Positions 7,002 through 13,752 are shown, counted from the stretch's first letter. The stretch: 14,366 nucleotides of DNA from JBBDNT01 sp040877445 (GCA_040877445.1 JBBDNT010000245.1:1-14366); one strand, 5' to 3'. Program-made: numbers and translations. Notes: a model not told the origin generated them from the letters alone.

Positions 7002-8441
7002 TCACGGCGCGAGCGGAGCGAAACCGCGGGCGTGGAACGCCTCCAGCACGCTGATCCCCGCGGGGCCGAGGACCACCTGCGGACGGGCGGCGGCGACGAG
7101 TTCGCAGGCCTCGCTCACCGTCGCCGCTTGGCCGCTCGCGAGCAAGTACGCCGCCGCCGCCGCGGCCGTGCGCGAATAGCCGAGTCCGCAATGAACGTAG
7201 ACTCGTCCGTCCGTCGCCCAGCGGGAGATGAACGCGACGGCGGCGTCGAGTTGCTCCACCGTCGGCCGCGTCAGGTCGAGGATCTGAATGTTGTGGTAGC
7301 GTTCTCCCAGCCGACGGAACAGCGGATGTTCCGAATGCTCGGCCGTCAAATCGAGCACCGCGGCGACGTTCCGCTCATCCAGCAGGCGGCGGGCGTCGGC
7401 TGCGTCGGTCATCAGCCGTCCGACGATCAGGTTCTCACCGACGGGACACCACGCCGCCGCCTTCCGCCAGTAATGCCGCCGGGACAGCGTCAACCCCGCG
7501 AGATACGGCGCGAGCAACAGCCGGGCGGAAAAATGCAACCGGCCGTGGTCCTTGCGGAACACGATCGGCCCCGCCCCGAGATAAGCGCACGCGACGAGCA
7601 GAAACGCGACCGCGGGCCAAGCCGACCACAACCACCAGTCGCTCTTCGCCGAAAGCGAAAGCGTCGCAATGGCGAACAGGAGCGCCAACCCGCCGTAGAT
7701 CGCCGCCAATCGCGGCCTGGGGGCGGAGCGGGCGATCGTCGTCTCGGGGCCCGGGTGCGTGTCGGGAACGGCGTAGAAGATCAACAGCCCGGCGATGAAT
7801 CCGCCGATCACGTCGACCACGTGATGCTGGTGCGTGAACACCGTCGAAAGCGTGACCAGCACGAACCATCCCTGCACGATCCACCACCACGCTCCCGACG
7901 TGTGCCGGGCGTATATCCGCCGCAGAATCAGCGTGTAGATCACGTGCAGCGACGGGAACAGATTGTGAACCGCGTCGAAGGAGAACAGGAAGGCGAAGAC
8001 GGGGCCGAAGATCCCCTCCACCGGCTGTCGCTCGAAGCCCAACCGCAGGGGAAGCAGCAGAAACCCGGCCGCCGCCAGCAGCGGCGCGATCCCCAGCCGC
8101 AGCGCGAGGGATCTCAACTCGCCGCGGTCGCGCGCCAGGAACGGCGCGGCGACGAACAGCAGGTCGATCGACATGTAGGGGACGATCAGCCAGGGGACGA
8201 GCGGGATCGCCAGTTCCCAGGAATAGAACCACGTCCCCACATCGTCGCGCGTCGCCGTATAGAGGTTGCAGGCGGTGTAGACGACGATGAACTCGATCGA
8301 CAGCAGCGTCGCCGCGAACAATGCGAACCCCCACGGGGGCGGCGTTGGACAGTCGGCAGTCGGCAGTGGACAGTCGGCAGTCGGCGAAGGTTGCGGCTCG
8401 ACCGCTGACCTCTTCACTACCGTCCGCCGCTCACCATTCAT
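7002..8441 (-). CDS. ynbD: PAP2 / dual-specificity phosphatase fusion, YnbD-like (479 aa)
   Basis: The N-terminal part is a multi-pass membrane domain (about residues 38-320) with a PAP2 variant active site: PSLH (163-166) and T203 with H206xxxD210 (VFTHQHHVVD). PSLH in place of PSGH is typical of the inositolphosphorylceramide-synthase-like PAP2 branch. The C-terminal part (about 330-479) is a dual-specificity/tyrosine phosphatase domain with the P-loop HCGLGYSRT (Cys418, Arg424). Asp389 is a candidate general acid. This order matches E. coli YnbD. The ATG at 8439-8441 lies two bases after the stop of the YnbC-like gene, so the two are probably translated together. Residues 19-31 are encoded by a short tandem repeat and read PTADC twice. 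The natural substrate is unknown; a lipid phosphate or phosphoinositide-like headgroup is inferred. Confidence 0.93.
   Translation of the reverse strand: MNGERRTVVKRSAVEPQPSPTADCPLPTADCPTPPPWGFALFAATLLSIEFIVVYTACNLYTATRDDVGTWFYSWELAIPLVPWLIVPYMSIDLLFVAAPFLARDRGELRSLALRLGIAPLLAAAGFLLLPLRLGFERQPVEGIFGPVFAFLFSFDAVHNLFPSLHVIYTLILRRIYARHTSGAWWWIVQGWFVLVTLSTVFTHQHHVVDVIGGFIAGLLIFYAVPDTHPGPETTIARSAPRPRLAAIYGGLALLFAIATLSLSAKSDWWLWSAWPAVAFLLVACAYLGAGPIVFRKDHGRLHFSARLLLAPYLAGLTLSRRHYWRKAAAWCPVGENLIVGRLMTDAADARRLLDERNVAAVLDLTAEHSEHPLFRRLGERYHNIQILDLTRPTVEQLDAAVAFISRWATDGRVYVHCGLGYSRTAAAAAAYLLASGQAATVSEACELVAAARPQVVLGPAGISVLEAFHARGFAPLAP
8347..8387. repeat. Tandem repeat of AGTCGGC units inside the YnbD-like gene
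   Basis: Two adjoining 21-bp units, 8347-8367 and 8368-8387 (the second one base short and differing at one position), are each built from ggac followed by AGTCGGC heptads. On the coding strand they specify PTADC motifs in the N-terminal tail, before the first membrane helix. Confidence 0.85.
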
Positions 8442-8443
8442 GG

Positions 8444-10336
8444 TCACGACCTTTCCACTCTCCGCGCCAGCGAGGCCGTGAAGATTCCCGCTTCGTCGAT
8501 CAGCATCTCGACCTTCTCGAAACCCGCTTCGGCGATGAGGGCGTCCATCTCGGCTTGTGAACGACAGCGCATGACCCACGGCTCGCCGTCGCGATTCGGG
8601 AGCACGCGGGCAATCATCTCCTGTTGCGGATGCCAGGGTTGATTCGTGTAGACCAGCCAGCCCCCCGGCTCGACCGCCGCGCTCAATCCGCCCAGCGACG
8701 CGCGGATCGGATCGTTCTCCGGAAAGAGTTCGTACAGTCCGGACACGATCGCGATGTTCGGCCGCGGGGTGATCGCCGTGATCGCGCGGGGATCGAAGGC
8801 GTCGCTGGGGCGATATTCGACATTGGTCACTTGCATCTCCTCCGCGAGACGCCGTCCCGCCGCCAGGCCCCCTTCGTCCCGGTCGCAGCAGACCGCGGCG
8901 ATGTCGAGGCCCGCGTGCCGGCGAAGCGTGTCGAGCACGTACCGCCCGGGACCGGCCGCGATGTCCAGCAGATGCACCGGCCGTCGCGCGGCGGCGACCT
9001 CGGCGATCGCCCGGTCGAGCAGCGCCTGCACGTGGACTTTCCTCTGTCGAATGCCCCGCCAGCCGGGGGCGTCGAGATAGATGCGGTCGATCAAGCGGCC
9101 GAGCGGCGTGCGCCCCTGGGCGGTGTCGCGGTAGACGTGATCGAGCGACTCGCCGGAATCGAACCCCGTCCGCCATCCGGTGCGGATTCCCTCGCTGAGC
9201 AGTCCGCCGAACTTCAACGCCGGCTTGTGCAGCGCGAACCACCACCGGCGGGGCGACGTGATCGGCAATGGTTTGCGCAACCGGTCGAAGACGTCCTTGC
9301 TGTGGCCGTGGCGGTCGGCGTGCAGTCGGCAGTCGGCAGTCGGCAGTACGCGGGACGACTCGTCGGACGGATCGACTTCTCGGTTTGCCGCCGCCTCGCG
9401 GCATTCGCCTGTTTCGCGTCCTTTCGCGACGGCATTCGCGCCGCCGTCGCTTTCCATCCGCAGAATGAACTCCCGCGCGCGGGCGATCGGTTGGTCGCGG
9501 TCCTTTTCGAAGAACGTCGAGTGGAAGAACCCGGGATAGACTTCGCACTCCTTCACCGGCGACGACAACCGCTCGAAGAACCGCAACTGCGGCCCCTTGC
9601 GGACGACGAAGTCCGTCCCCGAGACGAGCATCAGCGTGGGGACCGCGATCGCCCCCGCGTCTTCGACGAGGCGGGCCGACGTGCCGAATAGATCCAAGAG
9701 GATGTTCACCGAAATTTGCGGCGAGATGAGCGGATCCGCCGCGTATTGCCGGGCCTGCTCGGCGTCGTGCGTGAGCATCCGCGGCTTGACGTAACTCTTG
9801 ATGAACGATTTTTCCTTGAGCTTCCGCAGAATTCGCAGTCCGGGGATCGCGAGCGGCACGTACAACTTCACGCGGAACGCGGGCGTCGCCAGCACCAGGC
9901 TGCGAATGGGGGGCGCGTAGTCGTGAACCCACGCGGCCGCGAGCACCGCCCCCACGCTCTGGGCGACGACCGACAAGTTCGCGAGCGGGATGCCGCGCTC
10001 GTCGCAGACCGCGCGGACGAATTCGTCGGCGTCCTTGATCATTCGGGCGAGACTCGGCGCGTAGCCTCGCTCTCCGGGAGTGTGCCCGTGGCCGCGGGCG
10101 TCCCACGCGAAGATCCAATGATCCGCCAGGTCGACGCGGTCGACGAAGTCCTGCCAGCGGCCGGAATGCTCGTGCCCGCGATGAAACAGGACGAGCGCCC
10201 GGTCGCTCTCCCCCCGCGGCGGCCAGACGCGGTAGAACAACTCCGTTCCATCCGACAGCGCGAGCGTCCGCAATTCGCAAGGACGGCTCGCGGCGGTGGT
10301 GTTGCGGTCGGCAGCTCGAGCGACGGCGGTGGTCAT
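8444..10336 (-). CDS. ynbC: Alpha/beta-hydrolase / SAM-methyltransferase fusion, YnbC-like (630 aa)
   Basis: Residues about 20-295 are a lysophospholipase-type alpha/beta hydrolase: FHRGHEHSGRW near the oxyanion loop, DARGHGHTPGERG, nucleophile elbow VVAQSVGA (Ser127), acid Asp242 (SGTDFVV) and His272 (FFHSTFF). The first Gly of GxSxG is Ala. Residues about 395-630 are a class I methyltransferase with the SAM-binding LLDIAAGPGRY (455-466), an acidic strand end at CCDRD and PNIAIVSGLYELFPEND. The architecture matches E. coli YnbC. The linker (about 296-350) contains two short-repeat stretches and is probably disordered. The ATG at 10334-10336 overlaps the stop of a 25-codon leader ORF as ATGA and has GAAGGG upstream. 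The gene directly precedes the YnbD-like gene. A role in acyl removal and methylation of a lipid is plausible but not shown here. Confidence 0.92.
   Translation of the reverse strand: MTTAVARAADRNTTAASRPCELRTLALSDGTELFYRVWPPRGESDRALVLFHRGHEHSGRWQDFVDRVDLADHWIFAWDARGHGHTPGERGYAPSLARMIKDADEFVRAVCDERGIPLANLSVVAQSVGAVLAAAWVHDYAPPIRSLVLATPAFRVKLYVPLAIPGLRILRKLKEKSFIKSYVKPRMLTHDAEQARQYAADPLISPQISVNILLDLFGTSARLVEDAGAIAVPTLMLVSGTDFVVRKGPQLRFFERLSSPVKECEVYPGFFHSTFFEKDRDQPIARAREFILRMESDGGANAVAKGRETGECREAAANREVDPSDESSRVLPTADCRLHADRHGHSKDVFDRLRKPLPITSPRRWWFALHKPALKFGGLLSEGIRTGWRTGFDSGESLDHVYRDTAQGRTPLGRLIDRIYLDAPGWRGIRQRKVHVQALLDRAIAEVAAARRPVHLLDIAAGPGRYVLDTLRRHAGLDIAAVCCDRDEGGLAAGRRLAEEMQVTNVEYRPSDAFDPRAITAITPRPNIAIVSGLYELFPENDPIRASLGGLSAAVEPGGWLVYTNQPWHPQQEMIARVLPNRDGEPWVMRCRSQAEMDALIAEAGFEKVEMLIDEAGIFTASLARRVERS
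9324..9347. repeat. AGTCGGC heptad array inside the YnbC-like gene
   Basis: Three full AGTCGGC heptads (9324, 9331, 9338) are followed by a partial one. They encode PTADCRL in the linker between the hydrolase and methyltransferase domains. The same unit occurs in the neighbouring YnbD-like gene at 8347-8387. Confidence 0.85.
9399..9439. repeat. Second short-repeat stretch in the YnbC-like linker
   Basis: The 10-mer cggcattcgc occurs at 9399-9408 and 9430-9439, with tttcgcg at 9412-9418 and 9422-9428 between them. On the coding strand this gives a GCGAAA-rich segment encoding AKGRETGECREAAA, in the inter-domain linker. Confidence 0.7.
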
Positions 10337-10410
10337 GGCGGGTTCCCTTCGAGGATCGGCGGCGCGATGGTCGTCCGCGACCCGAACGCTCCCCGCGTCC
10401 GGTCGGCCAT
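10333..10410 (-). CDS. 25-codon leader ORF upstream of the YnbC-like gene
   Basis: An ATG at 10408-10410 follows a strong ribosome site (GAGGAG, six-base spacing), better than that of the YnbC-like gene itself. The frame reads MADRTRGAFGSRTTIAPP and then seven more residues, and ends with TGA at 10333-10335. That stop overlaps the next ATG as ATGA, the classic arrangement for translational coupling. The peptide is basic, with no membrane segment. It may be a regulatory leader or a means of loading ribosomes onto the large gene. It is short, so chance cannot be excluded. Confidence 0.45.
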   Translation of the reverse strand: MADRTRGAFGSRTTIAPPILEGNPP

Positions 10411-10754
10411 CCGACTCTCCTCGGATTCAAGGCGTGGCCGAACGACGAGTATAACGGAGAATCCTCGGCGCGTGCACAGCCGCGACCGACGAATCTTCCG
10501 ACGCCAAGACGCCATGACCGCGAAGAAAGGGAGTCCGGCGCGGGACGAAGCGTCGGAAGCATCGAACCGCCGAGTGCGCCGAGGACGCCGAGAAGACCGG
10601 AGAGAGACGGCGTTCGACGAACTCCGCCAATCGCCGGCCTCCATCAGTGGCATCAGTGACATCCGTGGTCGCACGAAATTCGCGCACGGCGAACGGAAGT
10701 CGAACGATTCTCCTTGTCGGCGGCGGGGCGGGGCGGTACGCTGACCGAACGACG
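10411..10754. other. Divergent intergenic region with 9-bp-period repeats
   Basis: No convincing gene lies here. Two arrays with a 9-base period are visible: CGCCGAG at 10568, 10577 and 10586, and CATCAGTGG, CATCAGTGA, CATCCGTGG at 10642-10668. Upstream, 10502-10530 has a related cgccaagacgcc-type string. Minus-strand frames across the region encode only low-complexity peptides (TTDVTDATD, SASSAHSAV) and are not credible genes. The region must hold the start signals of the acyltransferase (plus) and the YnbC-like operon (minus). Confidence 0.6.
10448..10453 (-). promoter_or_regulatory. Possible -10 box for the leader/YnbC-like operon
   Basis: On the minus strand this reads TATACT, five of six matches to TATAAT, in otherwise GC-rich DNA, 38 bases before the leader ORF start. 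No convincing -35 hexamer is seen at 16-18 bases, so the call is weak. Confidence 0.3.
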
Positions 10755-11393
10755 ATGAACCACTTCCTGCGGTTTCTGTTCTACACGGTCATCGTGCGGC
10801 CTGTGCTGTTGATCGTGCTGGGTCTGCACGTGCGGCATCGCGAGCGGTTGCCGAGCGCGGGGCCGGCCCTGCTCGTCGCGAATCACAACAGTCATCTCGA
10901 CGCGCTCGTGCTGGCGGCTTTGTTTCCGACGCGGCTGTTGTCGATCGTTCGGCCGGTCGCCGCCGAGGATTACTTCTTCCGCAACCGCGTGCTGAAGTGG
11001 TTCGCGCTGTCGGTGGTGGGGATCATTCCGATTCCGCGCATCGTCTGCGGCGGGCGCGACCCGCTGGCGCCGGTGTGCGACGCGCTCTCCGCGGGAGAGA
11101 TCGTGATCCTGTTCCCCGAGGGAAGCCGCGGCGAGCCGGAGCGGCTGGGCGAGTTCAAGACGGGCGTGTGCCACCTCGCGAAGCGGCTGCCGGACGTGCC
11201 GGTGCTGCCGGTCTTCATGCACGGCTTCGGCAAGGCGTTGCCGAAGGGAGAGGCGGTGCTGGTGCCGTTCTTCTGCGACGTCTTCGTGGGCGAGCCGGTG
11301 CGCTGGGGCGGGGACAAGCAGGCGTTTCTCGCGGAGTTGGGCGGGCGAATGAACGAGTTGGCGGCCGAGGGACGGTTTCCGGCGTGGGAGTGA
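10755..11393 (+). CDS. Lysophospholipid / 1-acyl-glycerol-3-phosphate acyltransferase (212 aa)
   Basis: A PlsC-type acyltransferase. The catalytic HX4D motif is NHNSHLD (His44, Asp49), and the phosphate-binding motif is FPEGSRG (120-126). A segment around IPIPRIVCGGRD (about 91-102) corresponds to motif II. The N-terminus (residues 4-24, FLRFLFYTVIVRPVLLIVLG) is hydrophobic and probably lies in or on the inner membrane. The length is normal for short PlsC proteins. The family moves an acyl chain from acyl-CoA or acyl-ACP to lysophosphatidate or a related lysolipid. The start at 10755 has no clear ribosome site; the frame is open further upstream but that part is repeat-rich. It is divergent from the YnbC/YnbD-like pair, which suggests shared lipid work. 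Confidence 0.93.
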   Translation: MNHFLRFLFYTVIVRPVLLIVLGLHVRHRERLPSAGPALLVANHNSHLDALVLAALFPTRLLSIVRPVAAEDYFFRNRVLKWFALSVVGIIPIPRIVCGGRDPLAPVCDALSAGEIVILFPEGSRGEPERLGEFKTGVCHLAKRLPDVPVLPVFMHGFGKALPKGEAVLVPFFCDVFVGEPVRWGGDKQAFLAELGGRMNELAAEGRFPAWE

Positions 11394-11410
11394 TGCGCAT
11401 TTCGCGCGCA

Positions 11411-11444
11411 CGAACTACTACGCCTTCAAGTTCGAAATCGTGGG
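11411..11444 (-). repeat. Family-2 repeat unit, divergent copy
   Basis: Read on the minus strand it starts CCCACGATTTCGAACTTGAA and continues GGCGTAGTAG. It matches the units at 11574, 11616 and 14312 best in the CCCAC start and the TGAAGGCGTAGTA part. Confidence 0.6.
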
Positions 11445-11458
11445 TCGATCTGACGGGC

Positions 11459-11488
11459 GGGTAGGACGGAATTCATTCCGTCCTGCCC
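11459..11488. repeat. Dispersed palindrome, family 1 (GGAAT stem)
   Basis: The arms gggtaggacggaat and attccgtcctgccc pair over 14 positions (one G-T) around a TC centre. It shares the TAGGACG end with other family members but has a different inner stem. Confidence 0.8.
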
Positions 11489-11538
11489 GGCCGCTTTGGA
11501 ATGTCCGGTCGAAGTCGCTGGCAGGGCCCACGCGCCTC

Positions 11539-11559
11539 GGACGAACTGGCAGTCCGTCC
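11539..11559. repeat. Dispersed palindrome, family 1 (GACTG stem)
   Basis: GGACGAACTG and CAGTCCGTCC pair over ten positions with one mismatch around a single base. It is followed by TACGG, as in other family-1 units. Confidence 0.7.
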
Positions 11560-11573
11560 TACGGCGATTTCTA

Positions 11574-11605
11574 CCCACAAGATCAAGGCTGAAGGCGTAG
11601 TACGC
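11574..11605 (+). repeat. Family-2 repeat unit
   Basis: It begins CCCACAAGATCAAGG and ends GAAGGCGTAGTACGC. The first 14 bases are identical to the copies at 11616 and, inverted, at 14312-14343. Confidence 0.75.
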
Positions 11606-11615
11606 CATATTCGAC

Positions 11616-11645
11616 CCCACAAGATCAAGATGGACGGCGTCCTAC
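11616..11645 (+). repeat. Hybrid repeat unit (family-2 start, family-1 end)
   Basis: It begins CCCACAAGATCAAG like family 2, but continues atggacggcgtcctac, whose GGACG and CGTCCTAC parts are those of the family-1 palindromes. Confidence 0.65.
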
Positions 11646-11771
11646 AAGCGCCGCGTGAATCGCACCGTCGCGGAACCGCGGCGTTCCTGCTATCGTCGGT
11701 GTCGTACGATGTCTTCCACATTGATTCTCGTTGGTTCGCGGGAATCGCGTTCGACGCCGCGGCTTTCGTAG

Positions 11772-11789
11772 GGCGAACTTCAGTTCGCC
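11772..11789. repeat. Dispersed palindrome, family 1, inverted orientation
   Basis: GGCGAACT and AGTTCGCC form a perfect 8-bp stem around TC. It is preceded by cgtag and followed by gtgcg, the mirror image of the units at 6919-6950 and 11876-11910. The stem has GC where those have AC. Confidence 0.75.
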
Positions 11790-11846
11790 GTGCGCAGCCC
11801 GCGCCCGGAGACGCGGCCAACCCCGCGGACCATCGCCGCTCGTGTC

Positions 11847-11910
11847 TTCGACATCGCGGCCGTCGCGCTCGACCGGCGGGCACGACGAACTGAAGTTCGT
11901 CCTACCCGCC
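11847..11910 (+). repeat. 64-bp dispersed repeat, copy 2, containing a palindrome
   Basis: Same orientation as 6889-6952. Identical over the final 34 bases (11877-11910), with one difference in the first 17 and several in the 13 between. It lies 67 bases before the next gene. Confidence 0.85.
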
Positions 11911-11977
11911 CCGATCGTCGACCAACCTGATGGGGAAATGCATCGAACGTTCGGACTGAAGTTGGATTGAAACGATC

Positions 11978-13321
11978 ATGCACCGCTTCGCCATTCTGGT
12001 GTCGATTCCCGGGCTGCGCGCTCGCGACCTTTCCTCGATGCCTCGCCTCGCGGAACTCGCGGGGAAGTCCGGCGACGTGCGGCCGCTCGCGCCGTCGTTT
12101 CCCGCCGTCACTTGCCCCGTGCAGGTGAATCTCACGAGCGGCGTCGGGCCGGAGTCTCACGGCATCGTCGCCAACGGCATCTTCGACCGCGACACCGGCG
12201 ACGTCGAGATGTGGACTTCGTGGAGCGACATCGTGCAGGCCCCGCGCCTCTGGGATACGCTGCACGAGCACGATTCGGAACTCACCTCGGCCGTGTGGTT
12301 CCCGATGCTCGCGAAAGGGGCCGGGGCCGATTACATCTGCACGCCCGCCCCCATCCACAATCCCGACGGATCGGAATCGTTGTGGTGCTACACGAAGCCG
12401 ACGGAACTGTACGGCGAGCTGCGCGACGCGCTCGGCCATTTCCCGCTGATGAACTTCTGGGGACCGCTGTCGAGCATCAAGTCGAGCGCGTGGATCGTCG
12501 ATTCCGCCGTGTTCGCAGCGAAGCGATTCCGGCCGCGGTTCAGCTACATCTACCTGCCGCACCTCGACTACGCCGCCCAGAAATTCGGACCGGACAGCGA
12601 CCAGGCGATTGCCGCGCTCGGTGAACTCGACGGCGCGATCGGCCGGCTGATCGACGGCTATTCGGAAGCCGGACTGGACGACGCCCTGTGGCTCGCGGCG
12701 AGCGAGTACGTCATCACGCCGGTGACGGGGGCGGGCTTTCCGAACCGCATTCTTCGCGAGGAGGGACTGCTCGCCCTCCGCGAAGAAGAGGGCCGCGAGC
12801 ATCTCGTGCCGGGCGAATCGGCCGCGTGGGCGCTGGTCGATCATCAGTTCGCCCACGTGTTCGTGAAGAACGCCGCGGACGTTTCGCGCGTGGCCGACTT
12901 GTTCCGCAACGACGAGAACGTCGCGGAAGTGCTCGTCGGCGACGAGCGGAAGCGGCGGGGCGTCGCTCATCCGCGCGCGGGAGAGGTCGTGCTGCTCGCC
13001 AAGCCGGACCGCTGGTTCGCGTATTACTGGTGGACCGACGATGCCAAGTCCCCGGCGTTCGCGCGAACGGTCGATATCCACCGCAAGCCGGGGTACGACC
13101 CGGTCGAGATGTTCCTCGACTTCGCCACGAAGAGCACGCCGCTGGACGCCTCGCTGGTGCAAGGCTCGCACGGTTATCCGGCGGATGCGGCGGATCGGCA
13201 GGGCGTGCTGCTTTGTTCGGACGCGGCCGCGCTGTCGGGCAGCAGCGACGGCGATCCGATCCGCGACATCGACGTCGCGGAGATCGTGCTGCGGAACTTC
13301 GGCGGGGCGGGGAGGACGTAA
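11978..13321 (+). CDS. Phosphodiesterase / nucleotide pyrophosphatase-like protein (447 aa)
   Basis: It belongs to the alkaline-phosphatase superfamily, type I phosphodiesterase branch. The nucleophile segment is SFPAVTCPVQVNLTSG (Thr45, Asn51), followed by the typical ESHGIVANGIF. YLPHLDYAAQKFGPDS (193-207) holds metal-ligand Asp197, and VQGSHG (His398) is the C-terminal ligand. Three expected ligands differ: the first-strand Asp is Ser9 (LVSIPGL), the His after Asp197 is Gln201, and the Asp-His pair is Ser-Glu-Tyr (242-244). I believe relatives share these features, but cannot check. There is no signal peptide, so it is probably cytoplasmic. The start ATG at 11978 has only a weak ribosome site. 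It is a single gene after a repeat-rich spacer and convergent with the HNH gene. Confidence 0.85.
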   Translation: MHRFAILVSIPGLRARDLSSMPRLAELAGKSGDVRPLAPSFPAVTCPVQVNLTSGVGPESHGIVANGIFDRDTGDVEMWTSWSDIVQAPRLWDTLHEHDSELTSAVWFPMLAKGAGADYICTPAPIHNPDGSESLWCYTKPTELYGELRDALGHFPLMNFWGPLSSIKSSAWIVDSAVFAAKRFRPRFSYIYLPHLDYAAQKFGPDSDQAIAALGELDGAIGRLIDGYSEAGLDDALWLAASEYVITPVTGAGFPNRILREEGLLALREEEGREHLVPGESAAWALVDHQFAHVFVKNAADVSRVADLFRNDENVAEVLVGDERKRRGVAHPRAGEVVLLAKPDRWFAYYWWTDDAKSPAFARTVDIHRKPGYDPVEMFLDFATKSTPLDASLVQGSHGYPADAADRQGVLLCSDAAALSGSSDGDPIRDIDVAEIVLRNFGGAGRT

Positions 13322-13325
13322 ACCC

Positions 13326-13350
13326 GACCCGCGCGACGAGCGGACGGGTC
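13326..13350. terminator. Weak hairpin between convergent genes
   Basis: GACCCG (13326-13331) pairs with CGGGTC (13345-13350) over a 13-base loop, in the 38-base gap between the phosphodiesterase-like gene and the HNH gene. There is no T run. Its placement suggests a shared stop signal, but the stem is short. Confidence 0.25.
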
Positions 13351-13359
13351 CGTTGAAAA

Positions 13360-13746
13360 TCAGTCGAGCGCCTCCCTCCGAAGCTGAAGTCGCTCGTCGG
13401 AGTTCAAACCGAGAACCTCGACGGTCGTTCGACCGATCGCGGTTTTCCCGACGATCGTCGCGCCCGACCATTCGAAATGCTCCGCCCATTCATGGCGGCG
13501 CGGATGAAAGAGATCCGTCAATCGCCCCGTCTCCGGATCGAAACCGGCGACGTTCGGCCCCTTGTGCAGATTGCAGTCGACGCACGCCAACGCCAGGTTG
13601 TTCGGATCGTCGGTCCCGCCGTGCTTCTTCGGAATGACGTGCTCGACGTGCAATGTCGCCAGGGGAGACCATCGCTGATGAAGTCCGCAGTATTCGCACC
13701 GATTCGCGGCGCGATCGCGAACGAGCCTGCGTGTGGCGGCGTCCAT
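13360..13746 (-). CDS. HNH endonuclease (128 aa)
   Basis: A compact HNH nuclease with a zinc-ribbon frame. CEYC (17-20) and CVDC (55-58) give four Cys. HVEHVIPKKHGG (33-44) has the catalytic His36, NN (49-50) the middle Asn, and HKG (61-63) the last His. Nearly the whole protein is the HNH fold plus a C-terminal tail of about 60 residues. No DNA-recognition or helicase domain is attached, so it is a stand-alone type. The ATG at 13744-13746 comes six bases after the stop of the 86-residue gene, indicating one transcript. Possible roles include a mobile or defence nuclease or a housekeeping nickase; the sequence does not decide. Confidence 0.93.
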   Translation of the reverse strand: MDAATRRLVRDRAANRCEYCGLHQRWSPLATLHVEHVIPKKHGGTDDPNNLALACVDCNLHKGPNVAGFDPETGRLTDLFHPRRHEWAEHFEWSGATIVGKTAIGRTTVEVLGLNSDERLQLRREALD

Positions 13747-13752
13747 CGCGAC

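Larger units (their letters stand above)
11394..11977. other. 584-bp intergenic region filled with palindromic repeats
   Basis: No believable gene is present. The plus-strand frame 11501-11893 mostly encodes translated repeats (for example FVGRTSVRRA). The region holds three family-2 units, four family-1 palindromes and copy 2 of the 64-bp repeat. No RNA gene was recognised. Confidence 0.65.

Noticed and set aside
5722..7179. 485-residue plus-strand frame across the P450/PAP2 region
   Set aside because: Crosses two clear minus-strand genes and a repeat; no recognisable domain.
8347..9347. CRISPR array formed by the AGTCGGC repeats
   Set aside because: Units are 7 bases, directly adjacent, and lie inside coding sequence without spacers.
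7002..10562. A single 1186-residue minus-strand frame
   Set aside because: Only the last 479 residues (from 8441) show real domains. The upstream part is an out-of-frame reading of the YnbC-like gene and is Arg/Pro-rich.
10427..10687. 86-residue minus-strand frame before the YnbC-like gene
   Set aside because: Peptides such as TTDVTDATD and SASSAHSAV are translations of short-period repeats.
11501..11893. 130-residue plus-strand frame in the repeat-rich gap
   Set aside because: Mostly translated palindromic repeats; no ribosome site or domain.
11394..11977. tRNA or other structured RNA gene in the long gap
   Set aside because: The hairpins are explained by repeat palindromes; no cloverleaf or known RNA motif was seen.
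11780..13489. 569-residue minus-strand frame opposite the phosphodiesterase-like gene
   Set aside because: An antisense shadow; composition is Arg-rich, with translated repeats at its end.
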